Below are positions 21,301-34,700 of a DNA stretch of 64,000 nt, piece after piece. A model generated the notes under the pieces. That model did no database searches, had not been told where the DNA came from, and saw only the letters and a list, made by a program, of their open reading frames with translations. The DNA comes from Atriophallophorus winterbourni (Eukaryota > Platyhelminthes > Trematoda > Plagiorchiida > Microphallidae): NCBI GenBank assembly GCA_013407085.1, contig JACCGJ010008366.1, forward strand, positions 310,001 through 374,000. The letters are read 5' to 3'. The position numbers and the translations under genes are program-made. Each line of letters starts with the position of its first letter. Position 1 is the first letter of the stretch.

Positions 21301-22044
21301 CGTGTTGTGATTGGACAGAGTTTAGTATACTGTCACTCGATTAATCTGAAAGCGATTGTCAATGTGTAATGTGATTTGCATTAAAACTTGGCAATTTAGG
21401 ATTGAGATAACTTACGTTATTCGAATTGTAAGAGCGTTTATTACAGAGTAGCGAATGCAATATCAGCTGAATCATTCATCTAATGCAAACGACTGTGGAA
21501 ATAAATCAAAAAGTATGTGAGTACAAATGTTCATGTCTGCAGAATAATAATCCAAAATAGATATACCGTGTTGTAAAGCGCGTCATAAAGCGGGGATATG
21601 GGATCGGTCACTATAATAAATGTCATTGTCGAAACATTTTATTTTTAACTGCTGGGTCAAATAGTGATTTTGCTATGGCACCTCAAGCCACAATATGGAA
21701 CCAAGTCAATCTGAAAGTATCTTTTCACAAACAATTTCCCCATTACGATTCTCTGTTTTAATTGCATATACGCTCGAGCCAACTAACTATTTGTGTCTTT
21801 TAACGGTATTGAAACCTTGATTAGCCTATCTTTTTTGTTCAACGATATCGAGTTAGCATTTTAATAGACTTAAACGTTAGCCATTTTCCAACAAGCATTC
21901 TCTTTATATATTTTCCGACTTTGTAAAGAAGATGAATTTTCCCGATTTTTTAAAATCTATTTTAAATTACTAACTAATGAAATAGCTTCCCTATTGAGTT
22001 GGATTACGTAACTGAATCAGCAGCGCCCCTCAAACTCAACCCTG

Positions 22045-22185
22045 TTAATACACATTATAACACATGATAAATAAAAATGCTCATTTGCATGCATTTTCGT
22101 AACACACTTACCCCACAACCTGTTTTGTGCTGTTTACACTTATCAGGTTGAGACAACACCATCTGCGTCCTCATGTGCTACCAAT
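22045..22185 (-). repeat. Hammerhead-type repeat relic (subfamily 1)
   Basis: On the minus strand the core reads CTGATAA and CAAAAC instead of CTGATGA and CGAAAC; stem II GTGT-AAACA-GCAC is mostly kept. It lies about 400 bp upstream of gene B's TATA box. Confidence 0.7.
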
Positions 22186-22596
22186 TGAATCACTTATCTA
22201 AACACCACTCAGATGAGCAACCGTTAGTCCAAATGATTCACGTGGATGTGATAGCAAACTCTAGATACTAAAAAGTAAAAAATTCTACTCAATCCTAAAT
22301 CGGATTCAGTGAAATTCTTTTACATGTATATTTTACAATTCTACGGTATAGCGTAAAAAAGATTTTTTCCGTCAAGAATGATTGGTTCATATTATTGAGC
22401 AAATTCATTATACTCTCATTTGGCACATTTTTGTTCAATGGAATGCATGCACGTAAGTTCGCAAATATAATAGCGTCAATACTTTGATCGCCATTGAGGT
22501 CTGAGCATGTTCTAAAAACCAGACATGCATTCCTTCATAGTTTCATTGTCTCATTGCCACTACGCCTGTCTGCATCAATCACAAATAGTAGTATGT

Positions 22597-22606
22597 TATA
22601 TAAAAG
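22597..22606 (+). promoter_or_regulatory. TATA box of gene B
   Basis: TATATAAAAG lies 50 nt upstream of the chosen ATG at 22656, placing a start site near 22627 with a short leader. An upstream in-frame ATG at 22494 would lie before this box, which favours 22656 as the start codon. Confidence 0.6.
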
Positions 22607-22655
22607 CAATGAACTTTGTCTCTGTGAGAATTTTGCTTTTGTGAAGGCAATCAGA

Positions 22656-22744
22656 ATGGTTTTAATAAATTCTATTGCGGAAATTTTATTTTTATTACTA
22701 ATAACGTTTATGACACAAGGCATTTGTTTGAAGAGAATATCGAA
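22656..22744 (+). CDS. Gene B exon 1: signal peptide
   Basis: It encodes 29 residues plus two bases, starting MVLINS and with an uninterrupted hydrophobic core, followed by donor GTAAGT. Phase 2 out joins exactly to exon 2. Placement fits a TATA box 50 nt upstream. Confidence 0.75.
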
Positions 22745-25700
22745 GTAAGTTAACCGATTTATTTCCATTTCAAGTCAGAAACTTAAATTTGCTTATCGCG
22801 ACACTTCTTTAAATTTTAAGTATTTCAACGCTAATTTAATTTATTATATTCTGTAAAAATTTATATTTGATTCTACGTTGTGTTATATACTCTACAATTG
22901 TATCAAAAATTATAATGTTTTGTATGTAATGTGTTCGATAAATTTAATTTAATTTAATGCAAATGTTGAGCTGTTATTCATATTTTGTTCAGATAAATAT
23001 TTCGCCAGATTTTTGTTATTCGCAGTGTACTATAGCACAAATATTACTTGTCACTTCGATTTGTGAATATCTTTGTGCATACATTATGATCAATGTAAAT
23101 ACGAATCAATTTTCACTTCCAAAATTTAGTTTCCATCGAAGAATTTATGTGAGGCCGGCTAACTTACCACCCACATTCGCATCACTACTGGTTTTATGGT
23201 TTTCGCTGAACGACAGCAGTAGTGATATTTAAGCACAGAGGTTAACATTTAAATAAAACAGTTTCTATAAAATGAAAAATGATTTATAGCGGCATAAGCT
23301 TATTATTAAAGCAGAACCTCTGACAGACCGAATTAACTTTGGATGTAAAATTATAACGAGTATTAACTTCGTATATGAAATATTTAAGTCACAGTATTTG
23401 TATCATTCCTAATCAAACTATAATACCAAAAATATAACATTCACATGATTAATAAGGACAAAGCAATAAGGCTAGTGTAAACAACACAAATATTTTTCTC
23501 GTGCTTAAAAAGGTATAAAATTAACTATGTATTCGGTGGGTGTAATAATTAATGAGCGAAATTTCAGATTTACAAAAAATCAGAATAAATATCAAACAGA
23601 TTCAAACTTTAGTCATTTGCATGCTTTTGCGTCACAAAACACCCCACGACCGGTTTCGTGCTGTTTGCACTCATCAGGTAGGGGCAGTAAGAACAGGATC
23701 CGCATGCGCTTGAAACAGTGGAAGAATGGTAAACAAGGAGCGCTTGTATGCCACTGTTATATAAGGCTGGTACGACCAACCTGTTCAATTACATGTGTCC
23801 AAACACATGTTAAATGGGGTTAAACTCATAATCATGAAACAAAATAGTCATTTGCATGCTTTTCCGTCACAAAACACCGGCGCTCCTTGTTTATCATTCA
23901 TCCACTGTTTCAAGCGCATGCGGATCCTGATCTTACTGTCCCTACCTGATGAGTGCAAACAGCACGAAACCGGTCGTGGGGTGTTTTGTGACGGAAAAGC
24001 ATGCAAATGACTATTTTGTTTCATTGTTATGGGTTTAACCCCATTTAACATGTGTTTGGACACATGTAATTGAACAGGTTGGTCGTACCAGCCTTATCCA
24101 ACAGTGGCATACAAGCGCTCCTTGTTTAGATTAAAACTTTGTTTTCATGAAAATAGCTTCAGGAATAACCACTCAAATATCAGAAGTAAGCTGCTAAGCA
24201 AAAGAATAAATTTTCATTAATATTTAGATGAGATTACCTAACATTTACGCTATGTACGGGTAAAATACTCTTAGCTGATCGGTTGGGAGAAAACAACCAA
24301 CTAACTCTATGCTCTCCATTACATTTTTAATGTAATTCAACATATTAAATAGTATCAAAGTAATTAACCTCAATCAGAAACAGTTTTTTTAATAATTAAA
24401 TTGGTATCACAGAGGAATATATAGGCTGGTAATATCAGAATATAAATTATATTATATACTCATATAATATATTATAGATTAAAGTGTCCGGAAATGAATG
24501 ACTGAAACGAAGCGCGTCAAATGTTTTTTAAATAATGCAAACGAGTTAACGAGAAGCGCCTGTATGCCACTGTTTGATAAGGCTGGTACGACCAACCTGT
24601 TCAATCACATGTGACCATTCACATGTTTGATGGGGTTAAACCCATAACCATGAAATAAAATATTCATTTGTAGAGTGTGTGACGGAAAAGCATGCAAATG
24701 CAAACTTATCTTCTGAATTTTTGATTAAGGAAATGAGTTAAATTCAGCTAAGGTCTACTTTTTGATAAGAAATGTCTAGCATGTTTAGCGTTTGTTTCAT
24801 TTAACATTAATAGATTCACTACATACGCTCTATGTCAATCATGTGTGCTAATAAGTAATATTCCATAACCGGTCTCCATTTGCTTATTCATCCGTGAGAA
24901 TGATTTCATGGTTCAAAGTTGTAAGGTGATTGGTGGTCTAAAAAGCATCATACTTAAGAATAACCCTAGGTTGTTGAAAATTAAAACTAAAATTGAAATG
25001 TATAAATAAAATCTAAGAAACTTAATTAAACAGTATATAATTTGTTTGGAAACGAGTACTAATATAAAAACTAGTCATATCCAAATCAAGTTGCGCTTGT
25101 ACGCCACCGTTGGATAAGGTTGCTACGACCAACCTATTAAATCACATGTGCCCAAACACATGTTTAAACAATTCATCATTAACAAAGTTGCTCATTGACA
25201 TGCATTTTCATCACACACACCCCACGACCGGTTACATGCTGTTTACGCTCATGAGGTACGGACAGTAGGATCAGAATCCGCATAAGCTTGATACAGTGGA
25301 ATGATTGTAATCAAGTTGCGCTTGTGATTACACTGGTCGGTAGTACCAACTTCATCCAACACCGGCATACAATCACAGCATTTTTTCATCTGCTACATTG
25401 TTTCAAGCGCATGCAGATCCTAATTCTCCAGCCCTTCCTCATGAGTGCAAACAGCACGAAATAGGTCGTCGTTAATGTGTGTGATGGAAATGCATGCTAA
25501 TGCGCATTTCTGGTCTTTTTTAGTTTTGAACTTATGCAAATTAGTTGTGCGAGTAAGAGTAGAATGTAAACTGCTCCAGGTAAAACAGACAAGGACAGAA
25601 TAAGATGTATTCTAGAGTTTGGACGGCAATGTGCTACATCTAGCGTTTAATAATTGTGCCGATAATTCCGCGAAAAACGTCACGTGAATACTCCCCTGTT

Positions 25701-28700
25701 GGTGGTGTGAAATATTTTGTGGAGTATGATAAGGTCTTCTGTGATTAGTTGATAAGGCAAATCGTGGAGATATAGATGAGCTATCGTTTCTTCATAAGGC
25801 TTGTTTTTGTAGCTGAGTACAAGTTTTGTCGATTGGTATTAGATTCGCTCCATAAGTTCCATGACTGCTCGCGAAAATTTCCCAAATATCCGCTTGAGTG
25901 GATTAAGAACACGTGATGCTTCAACGAAGGCAGTGGTGGTTTAAAATCAGTTTTTTACACTACAGCAAATCCAATTCTTTCTCGTCACTGCACTTTTAAA
26001 TGTTGGGCATGGCATTTTCATAAACAATTTAGCTGACCATTAGCAGGTGGTCCATTGCCGTCTTTTCGATATTTTGAACCAAGGTCAGTTGATTTCAGAC
26101 CCCAAAGCGGAGCAGATAGCAAGCACGGAACTGAATCAGTGAAAAGATAAAATTCAAGCGGTCTTGATGGACTGGCCTCGTTTCTATTTAAGGAAGATTG
26201 TGATATTTCACTGAGCACACAACTCGACATTCCTGTCAGATGTGCGATAAGGCAGCTAATCCATAGTTTTGGACAGTAGCTATGATCACACCAATCATCT
26301 GGAAAGTTGTGCTTACATTTTTACTATCCACACAGAAATAAGCCTTCAATATGTCACAAAAAACATACATTGCATAGAGAATCACAGAATTGTCAACAAC
26401 AAGCAAGATTTCGTCCGGGATGATGATGTGTCACACATTCACTTTTCGGCAAACCCTAGATCATTGTCACACTTATAGGCTGTCAACGGTAGCAATCCCT
26501 CTTGATTTTATGGGTGCTTTTATTTCAGTCGATAGAAAACTACTATTTAATTCATTATTACACAAAAGTGTCACGAAAAAATACGTAAACACATATTGCG
26601 GGCGCTGTATTGCTATAGTTCTCTACGAGTGAATAGGTACAATAGGCTTTCATAGGTTTGCTTACATTTATTGGTGTCCGAAAACAGTGTCCAAACTACT
26701 CTTTTTTAATTTTGTAATTAACGTTATAATGTAATGTAATGCAGGCATACAGATACCGGGAATTCCAATATTCAGCGACAAGAAACTTTGGGAATTATAT
26801 TATGGCGTTGGTGTAGTTCTCCTCATCGATTCCTATACCTGAAATGGAATTCGTGAATCTTGAATTCTTAGTCTACTTTAGATCGAATATTTAGTATCAT
26901 ATCATCGATCGGTATGCTCGTTACACGTTCCAAGTGCGAAGATCTGTTATAGGATATTGGTTCGGCCGAAACTGCGCTAAGTCTCAATAATAAGAAGTGC
27001 AAAGTAGATTTATTTACTTATTTGGGTATATGTATTACTAGTGTCTAAGGCCCTCTACAAAAAGGCGCTCGAAGTGATTGGACGGTAACATACAAAATAT
27101 AACCTAACAGACATCACACATTAAAACATATATTTCGAATCAGTGATTCACGACATACATGCAGCCACTCAGCGATACACCATGTTCCCGGTTCCTGTAT
27201 TAGCTGTCGCCGATACTTTATTTTGTGCACTTCTGATTCCTTTGAAATGCATTCTTCAATCATGGTTGTTTACAGTTGAGCACTTTGTACGTGATACCGG
27301 TTTAATACTGTCCATGATGATGTTGATCAAGGCATTTATTTTAAAAAATACATAGATTTGATGAAATAGATGTCAGAAAGGATAGAAAAGTGTCACGAAG
27401 TACAAGCGCATCATCATCGCTCTTAGCAGATTCAAACCTATTTCAGGGAATGAGCAGCGCAATCGTCAAAAGAATAGGCACCGATGATTTTTGGAATCGC
27501 AAGTAGAATGCGACTACTGGATGATTGATATCCATATCCAAAATGTCGGGGTAAATAGAGCAGGTTTTACCGGAACACTTCGTAACACGTAGCTAATTTG
27601 TAAGATCTAATCCACTTCTCCTTTAGGTTTTACGGTCAATAAAAAACAGTATTTTATAGCCATTTGGAGTAATCACGCTTTCTGTAAAGGAGATTTTCAT
27701 GTTTATTTCCAGGATATTAGCTTTCATTCTTGCTCCACGGAGTGAATCGCCAGCTGCTGGTATATTCATACGTGACACTTAATGTGGGACTGTTTGCTGA
27801 TCTATTATTCGATTTTCCGTAGATTGCTCACATGAAACGTTTCTGACAAAGAAACGTGACAGTCTTGGCTTCGGAAACGGATCGGTTTAGGGCTGCGTTG
27901 AGTATGATTTCAGGATTTGGGACGTGTTCCTTTAAACGTTAGATTGATGCCTGGCATACTATGGACACTTGCATTTTGGGCGAGTATGATCAATATAAAC
28001 GTTTTTGTTCACAACATTTACCTATCAATTTTGGCTGTCGAATTTCAAATGACAACGATTTTGTGCGCATTTTTATTCATGAACATAGGCTGATTTCGAA
28101 TATTTCAGACATCATTAATGACCATTCTTCCATTTAAACTTAATTCATGTTTAGCTGAATCGACAATAGCTGAGTAGCAGTCGCCTCGTGAACATATTCT
28201 CCTTTTGATACAAGCTTTGTCTATAATTAATGCTTCATTCCTCAGAGTCTTTTGTGGCTAGCATGGATTTCAACTGAAAACGCGTGACAGGACATTACAT
28301 GTGCTATCGCAATCATTTAAGTTAATGTATTAAGATTTTCACATATTTGCATGAGTTTCTGTCACACACAATTCACGACCTTTTACGTATCAGGCAAGGC
28401 CAATACAACCAAGATACACATGAGTTGAAATAGGTGGAGAAAAGGTAATCGAATTTGAAAATCAGGTTTGTGATTGTGAGTCACTGTTGGATAAGGTTGC
28501 TAGGATCAATCTGTTCTGTTGGACTCCTTCTGTCGATGTCGACAATGGATGTACAATACAATCGCATGAACTTTCATGTTCTACAGCTTTTCGAATGACT
28601 AATCAGTCAGAGTCGGAAGGAACAGTCTCTCCCGCAGCGCTTGCAACGATAGGCAGAACTTGGTCGTTGGGCGTAAGTTGCACGCCGATGACGCTTTACA

Positions 28701-31700
28701 CAATAACTCAAATGTGAGCGATCAAGATCAAGTTCTTTCCAACTCGCTTTAATGACAAGAGCTTTCTTATCTCTTTTGCAAACGTATTTGCAAAACAACT
28801 GCTTGCTGCTCAATGGTCGACTTCCTGATTGCAACTCACCATAGAGTAGATCTTCTGGAATATGACCATCTTCCATTCTTTAGAGGTGACCAAGCCACTG
28901 CAAGCAGCGCTGAAGTAGTAGGGTTAACATGCTCTGTAGACCAGCTTTTGAAAGCACTTCTGCATTATTCACTTTGTCCATCCACGATATGTTGAAGTTA
29001 GCACGGATGCTTCGTAGATGGAAAGCATTCAACTCCCGTTCGTGTCTTGCGTGGGTGGTTCAGGTTTCACTGCCGTACAGTAAAGCATTTAGTACGCATA
29101 ACACCATCTTTTTCTCTACAGTCATATTTTGGTTACCCCTAACACGAGAGTTCAATTGGGACAAAATGACAGCAGCTCTGGTGATCCGCTTATCAATCTC
29201 CGTGTTTATCAGGTGTCCATCCACAATGGTTGAACCAAGATATGTGAAATTATGTACTGTTACATGCTGACAGTTTTTAACAGTGATGATTGGAGGCGAA
29301 ATAATCCCTTGACCATGGTATTCGGTCTTGCTCATGCTGATTGTTAGCCCAAATTCTTTGCTTGCCGAAGAAAACGATCACATCTACTCACACAAATATA
29401 AATGGGTTCAAACCAATAGATTCGAACAAGAAAAATCCGTGTTTAGATCACACACGATACCGGTTCTGGTGTTTTGGAAGGTTTAAAATTATTTGCAGTT
29501 TCTCCGCTCTTTCAAGTCATGTCGGCCCAAATTATACTGTCATATCCTGATGAACGAGTTGACAGTAATCTGGACACAGAGGGTATATGATGGAAATGCA
29601 TGAAAAAATAATTTCAATTCAAGCCCATGTATTTTATCTAATGTGGAATATGATTGAACAGGTTGACCGTGGCAGATTTTGCCAACAATGAGTTCGAAGT
29701 TCAGAATGCGATTAAACATTCAATTCAGGATTTTTGTCTACACCATGCACCTAAATTATTTCAATTCAAGCATTCATTGAACTCCTTACCATAAAATTAT
29801 TAATTCAACCCATAATTACAGGCGTTAGTTGTATCAATAATATGAATCTTTAAAATAAATATCTGTTTTACATTTTGGCAGTACGGGTTTCCCTGATGTT
29901 CCATATGGCAAACGCTCAAACGACAGCACGGCTGTATTCAAATCGAATATTTTTGCCTATCCTTCTTACAATAGAGTAAGCTTCAGCGATTACCGCATTT
30001 GCTTTTTTATTCAATTATACTCAGCTAAAACATATACAATATCAAATATGATACTGTTCATGGGTGGGCCAGATAGATTCGTGTGATTCATGCACATTAG
30101 GCTTGTGACCATGCGTTATATATATATATAGATATAATATATTATATATATAATACAATAGGCTATATCAAAATGTAAGTCACATAAATGATGTTCTTTG
30201 GTATAAATCCAATTTCTCTTTAAACATCACCAGGCAAGTCGAGTCCACTATATGTTGGGGTAGAAGATTTCAAAGAAATATACCACGTAAGTAGAAAAAA
30301 TGACACTTACAATCAATACGGGAACTTGGGACGTAAATAAATAAGGTATGACCGCGTGTCACTTTCTCATCACACACAACAAGCAATTGTCTTAGTGGAT
30401 TTCTTCTGGCAGACACAATAATATAGATCAGAATAATATCGCGTCGCTGTGTTCTGTAAAACTCGGAGATGCGGACTTGTGGACGCACATTGGAATGACC
30501 ACTTATACTGCTGATACCGCATTTGTTTTCTCGAAAACTATTAGGCTTCAGTATTTTGTCCAAAAGAATGCGTTGGCATGAAACTGGATCTAAAATTGAC
30601 GTCTCCTGCCCCTTTGGATACAATAACTGTTACCTTAGAGGAGGTACTGGGAACCCTAATATCCTTGAATCCCAGAAATTCCTGGTTATGATGAAACGAA
30701 ACCAAACATACCACAACATTGTGTGCACAATCTATACGTACCTCTGACTGAGTTATTTAGCGAATCGCTGTCACAAATTGTCATTCCGACGGTTTGGATA
30801 TCTGGTATAATATCTCAGATATTTAAACGTTTTGCGCGTTCAGAGCAAGTAAATTATAGACATGTTACCCAGTTCCCCATCGTTTCTCAGGTTCTCCTCA
30901 AGTGTAAAATCGTACCTAAAATCAATGTAAAAAGTGTTGTCTAGGATCAATTAGCAGAAAGATTGTGAACTGCTCCAGAAGGTTCTGGACAACGTACACG
31001 CCTGTTCCGTAAACATCGCCTGTTCTTCAATATAAAAAGTCGTAACATGCTGAACTTTGAGAAACAGTTACAACATTTTCTTGGTGCACACTGCATCTCG
31101 TAGACCAGTGAACAAAAGGAGTTGAATCTGTGGTAAAACAACACAACACTGCAAAGCTGCAACTCTGTCAACCGAAAACCTTCAAGGAAACGGTCCCTCC
31201 TAAAGAGAATTTCCATGACCACCTAAAACAGACAGTTCCCTGAAACAATAAATGAGTACGTGATGGAATACGATGAGTACACGATGGAATACAAAGTTAA
31301 AGCGTAACCGCCATAGTTTGAAAAATGTTAGGATATTGCAAAGATTATACCATCGATCTACTAAACTTGTCGCTGCATTCAGTCAAAAACCCTAAAATAA
31401 ATAAACGCAATCTTAAAGTTAGTCGATTATTAACGTCTTCGTCTTCAAGGAGATTTTGTTTTGGCTAACAATTTTTTTACTACCGTAAATCACCTTTTGC
31501 ATTACTAAGTTAATCTATGGGGATCGCGTAAAACAAAAGTTCACCTACTGACACTGACTGTCCCTCACTCAATATTCAACTGTAGAAGAAATTTTGTCGT
31601 GCCCAATTGTTGACACGGAATAATCTACTTGAGTATGCTGTCAAATCTCCAAATCAAAAACATGTTTGAGGGCAAATTTGAGGCCTTTTTTCTCTTAACC

Positions 31701-34700
31701 CTTGCATCGAAGAATTATACTGTTGAATGATAGCCATCACGAAGCTTTAACTCAATCAAATCCGGGGCCGAATTATTCATAACTGATCGAAGGCTAGGTG
31801 GGATGAGCTTCATTGACCGAACTCGCTGATAAAGTTATTTGTACCAGCCGACAGAAATTCCAGACTAATTACACCAATCTACAAATGTGAAAATAATTCG
31901 AATACCGCAGAATACCTTATTGTGAAACTCCTTCATGTGAACTGTAAATCAATGGAAGGCTTGGCGTGCGAAAGTGTTATCATGCACATTAATATTTTTG
32001 GATTTATGTAGCAAGTACAACATGGATTAATAAAACATATTGATGTTTGATTAGATGAAGAGTGTTGCGTAAATGCCTGCTATTTATCTATATATCTGTA
32101 TATCTGAACATTTGATCATGTTTGGTCACAGCTTATTTGTTTGAAAGTTGCAGGATTTCAGCATCAGCGATAATCTGCTTGGTAGATATGCTATTTATCC
32201 GTCTGAACGCAGAGATAAATTCAAAATAAATGACGAAATTCCAGAAGTTATTGAAGCAACGAGTAGTGTCTTAAGAGGTTCGTACTTGGTTCAAACTTGG
32301 TTTAGACGTTTTATTTCAGCAAATGTTGTAAAACGATGTTTAAAGATAAACTCCGTTGAATATTGCCCAGTTTTACGCACTGACCTAAGTACGCTTTACC
32401 AATGGTGCATTACAAGCAAGCAGCCCGATCAATTACCCAAAGTGTTACAGTGTTACAGTTCGGTAAACCCTTCCCCTATTCATATGCTTTTGGCAGTCAA
32501 AAGCTTGTGTGGACCATATCGTCGATGTGATGTTCGTGATTCTGAAGAATGAGAACTTAGAGATTGTTTTAGAAAAGGATACTCCTACCTATTCGACCTT
32601 CTTGCCCATGACGATTGGAATAGAGCAGTAGATGTTGGGGATACCATCTATGCATTTGACCGCGTGAACCACTATATTCTCTTACAGCCAGAACGTTGTG
32701 GTATCACTGTCAGACTATTAGCCTGGTCAGAAAATTACCTGACTGGTCGTCTTGTTCAATTCTCTGTGGACGGCGGTTATCGAGGTAGGTAGCTGTTAAA
32801 ATTGAGGTGTCTCAAGGATCCGTCTTCGGAATGATACTCTTAGCACTATGTCACTGACATACCGGCTCTCTTCAAATGCAAGATCGTATTGTTCGCAGAT
32901 GTTATGAAAGTCTGGTAAAGGATAAATAAGGCGGAAGACTTCGAACTGCTCCAGAAGTTTCTGGAAAACCACACGATTGGTAAATAAAATAGTTTATTTT
33001 TTAATTTCAAAAGGTGCCACAGGTTAAACCTTGAAAACATGTGGAGTTCCAATAATTTCTTGGTGCACACAGCCTTTCGTGGACCATGGAACAAAAGGAC
33101 TTAGGTGTGTTGATAAGCAACACTCTATGCTTGTCAAACCCCTGCAACTCCATCTATCGCAAAACATCACGAAACTGTTACTACTAAAGAGCATTTTCGG
33201 TAGGTTATCAAACCAAACAATTCTCAAAATTATAAATGCGAACATCAGGCTCAAGATGAAATATGCATTTCAAGCATTGTCGCCATGAAAATGAAATATA
33301 TTGCGACTTTGCAAAGAATATACAATCGAGCTAACAAACTTGTCGCCGGACTCTGCCGGAAACCATACATGTAGATAATCAAAACCACGAATTTATTCGA
33401 TTATCCGGGCGGTCGTCTCCAACGGGATTTTTGTTTGGTTTAAAATATTTTGAATACCGCAAATCACCCTCTACAATGCTTATTCAGTCTAGGGGGCTCG
33501 CATAAGACAAGAGCACACACTGACTCTAACTGTCCTTCACTCGCCACTCAACAGTAGAGGCTATTTTTTACCGTGCGAGTTTGTTTTACTTGGAAAGTTA
33601 TACCCGATAATGTTGTAAACTCACCAAATCAGCAGATGTTCACACAATATCTTTATGTCGTTCGTTATAAACGAATTGTTACGTCGAACAAGTTCGTGTA
33701 TTTCATTATCATGAATCAGAAATAGTATTCGACCAACGACTGAACATTGGGGAACTCCGATAGTTGCTGCGATTTGTTTTGATAATGCACCGTCAATACT
33801 TTCCAGGTTAGTGCGATTTCTTATGTAGTCATTTAGCCAATTCAACAACATTCCGGTGATACCAAGCATTTAATGCTTCTGCAGTAGTAGGCTAATGTCA
33901 ACACGATCAAATATTTTGGAGATATTTAGATAAGATGGATGAATTCCTTGCTGTTAATCAATCGCCTGTGTCCAATCACCCAGCGTTATCAGTAATAATA
34001 ATAATTTCGTCTAAATCAACGCTGTTTTATCGAGAGCATTTGATTATTTTTAAAATGTTTCATTAGATCTTCAACAAGGAGGCGTACAATTAATTTCATC
34101 GCAGTTAATAGAGTAACGGTTCGAGAATATTAAACTTTGGAGCGATTTCCTCGTGATAGTAATCGGACTGAGCACAAGAATGTATTCCGATATACAGGAT
34201 ATTTAGATGCGTAATCTCACAGTACAGAATGTTTTGCTTATAGTAATATGCTACTCCTCCTCTTGTTTTAGCGAATAAGTGACATGCCGGGTAATTCTGG
34301 CTCACTATTAGTTCGGTGAATCAGTACCCACGATTCATTTAAGGTGATGATGTCAGGTGAACATTCCAGATAAACAGCACGCAGTTAACCAATTTTGTTG
34401 CCCAGATATCTTGCGTTGGTGTAGAGGCAACGGATAAAAGTTTGCTTGTTCCTTTGCTGCGTTTGGGTTTGTTCCAGGTTCATTCCCACCAGGGCACATC
34501 AGCGAAGTTTAATAACGTAGTCTCCGAACCCTCCCTACGCAGGAGAAATTATGGTACTAAGGTGTTTTCAATATCCCTCTGTGAGCTCATCGTGAGAATA
34601 ATCAGTCTTGTTCGGTCCAGATTTGATATCTTAGGTTTACGATTTAGCCGTACTAATGATGATGGTCCAACTGGCTTCAAGTTCATGCTGCTGCACAACA

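Larger units (their letters stand above)
23598..24140. mobile_element. Hammerhead-ribozyme repeat insertion with internal inversion and 13-bp target duplication
   Basis: The insert 23611-24127 is flanked by AGATTCAAACTTT (23598-23610) and AGATTAAAACTTT (24128-24140), one mismatch. The left arm runs ATTTGCATGC...CAAGGAGCGCTTG...ACACC. At about 23880 it turns into its own reverse complement (GCGCTCCTTG...GCATGCAAATGAC...CAAGCGCTCCTTG). Each arm carries one intact hammerhead ribozyme, facing opposite ways. An RNA crossing the junction could form a hairpin of more than 200 bp. Confidence 0.88.

Noticed and set aside
22494..22748. Upstream ATG at 22494 as the start of gene B
   Set aside because: It lies upstream of the TATA box and would place the hydrophobic signal segment internally.
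30234..30286. Alternative exon 3 acceptor at CACCAG (exon from 30234)
   Set aside because: It gives TAG in frame when joined to exon 2; the GCAAG acceptor keeps the frame open.
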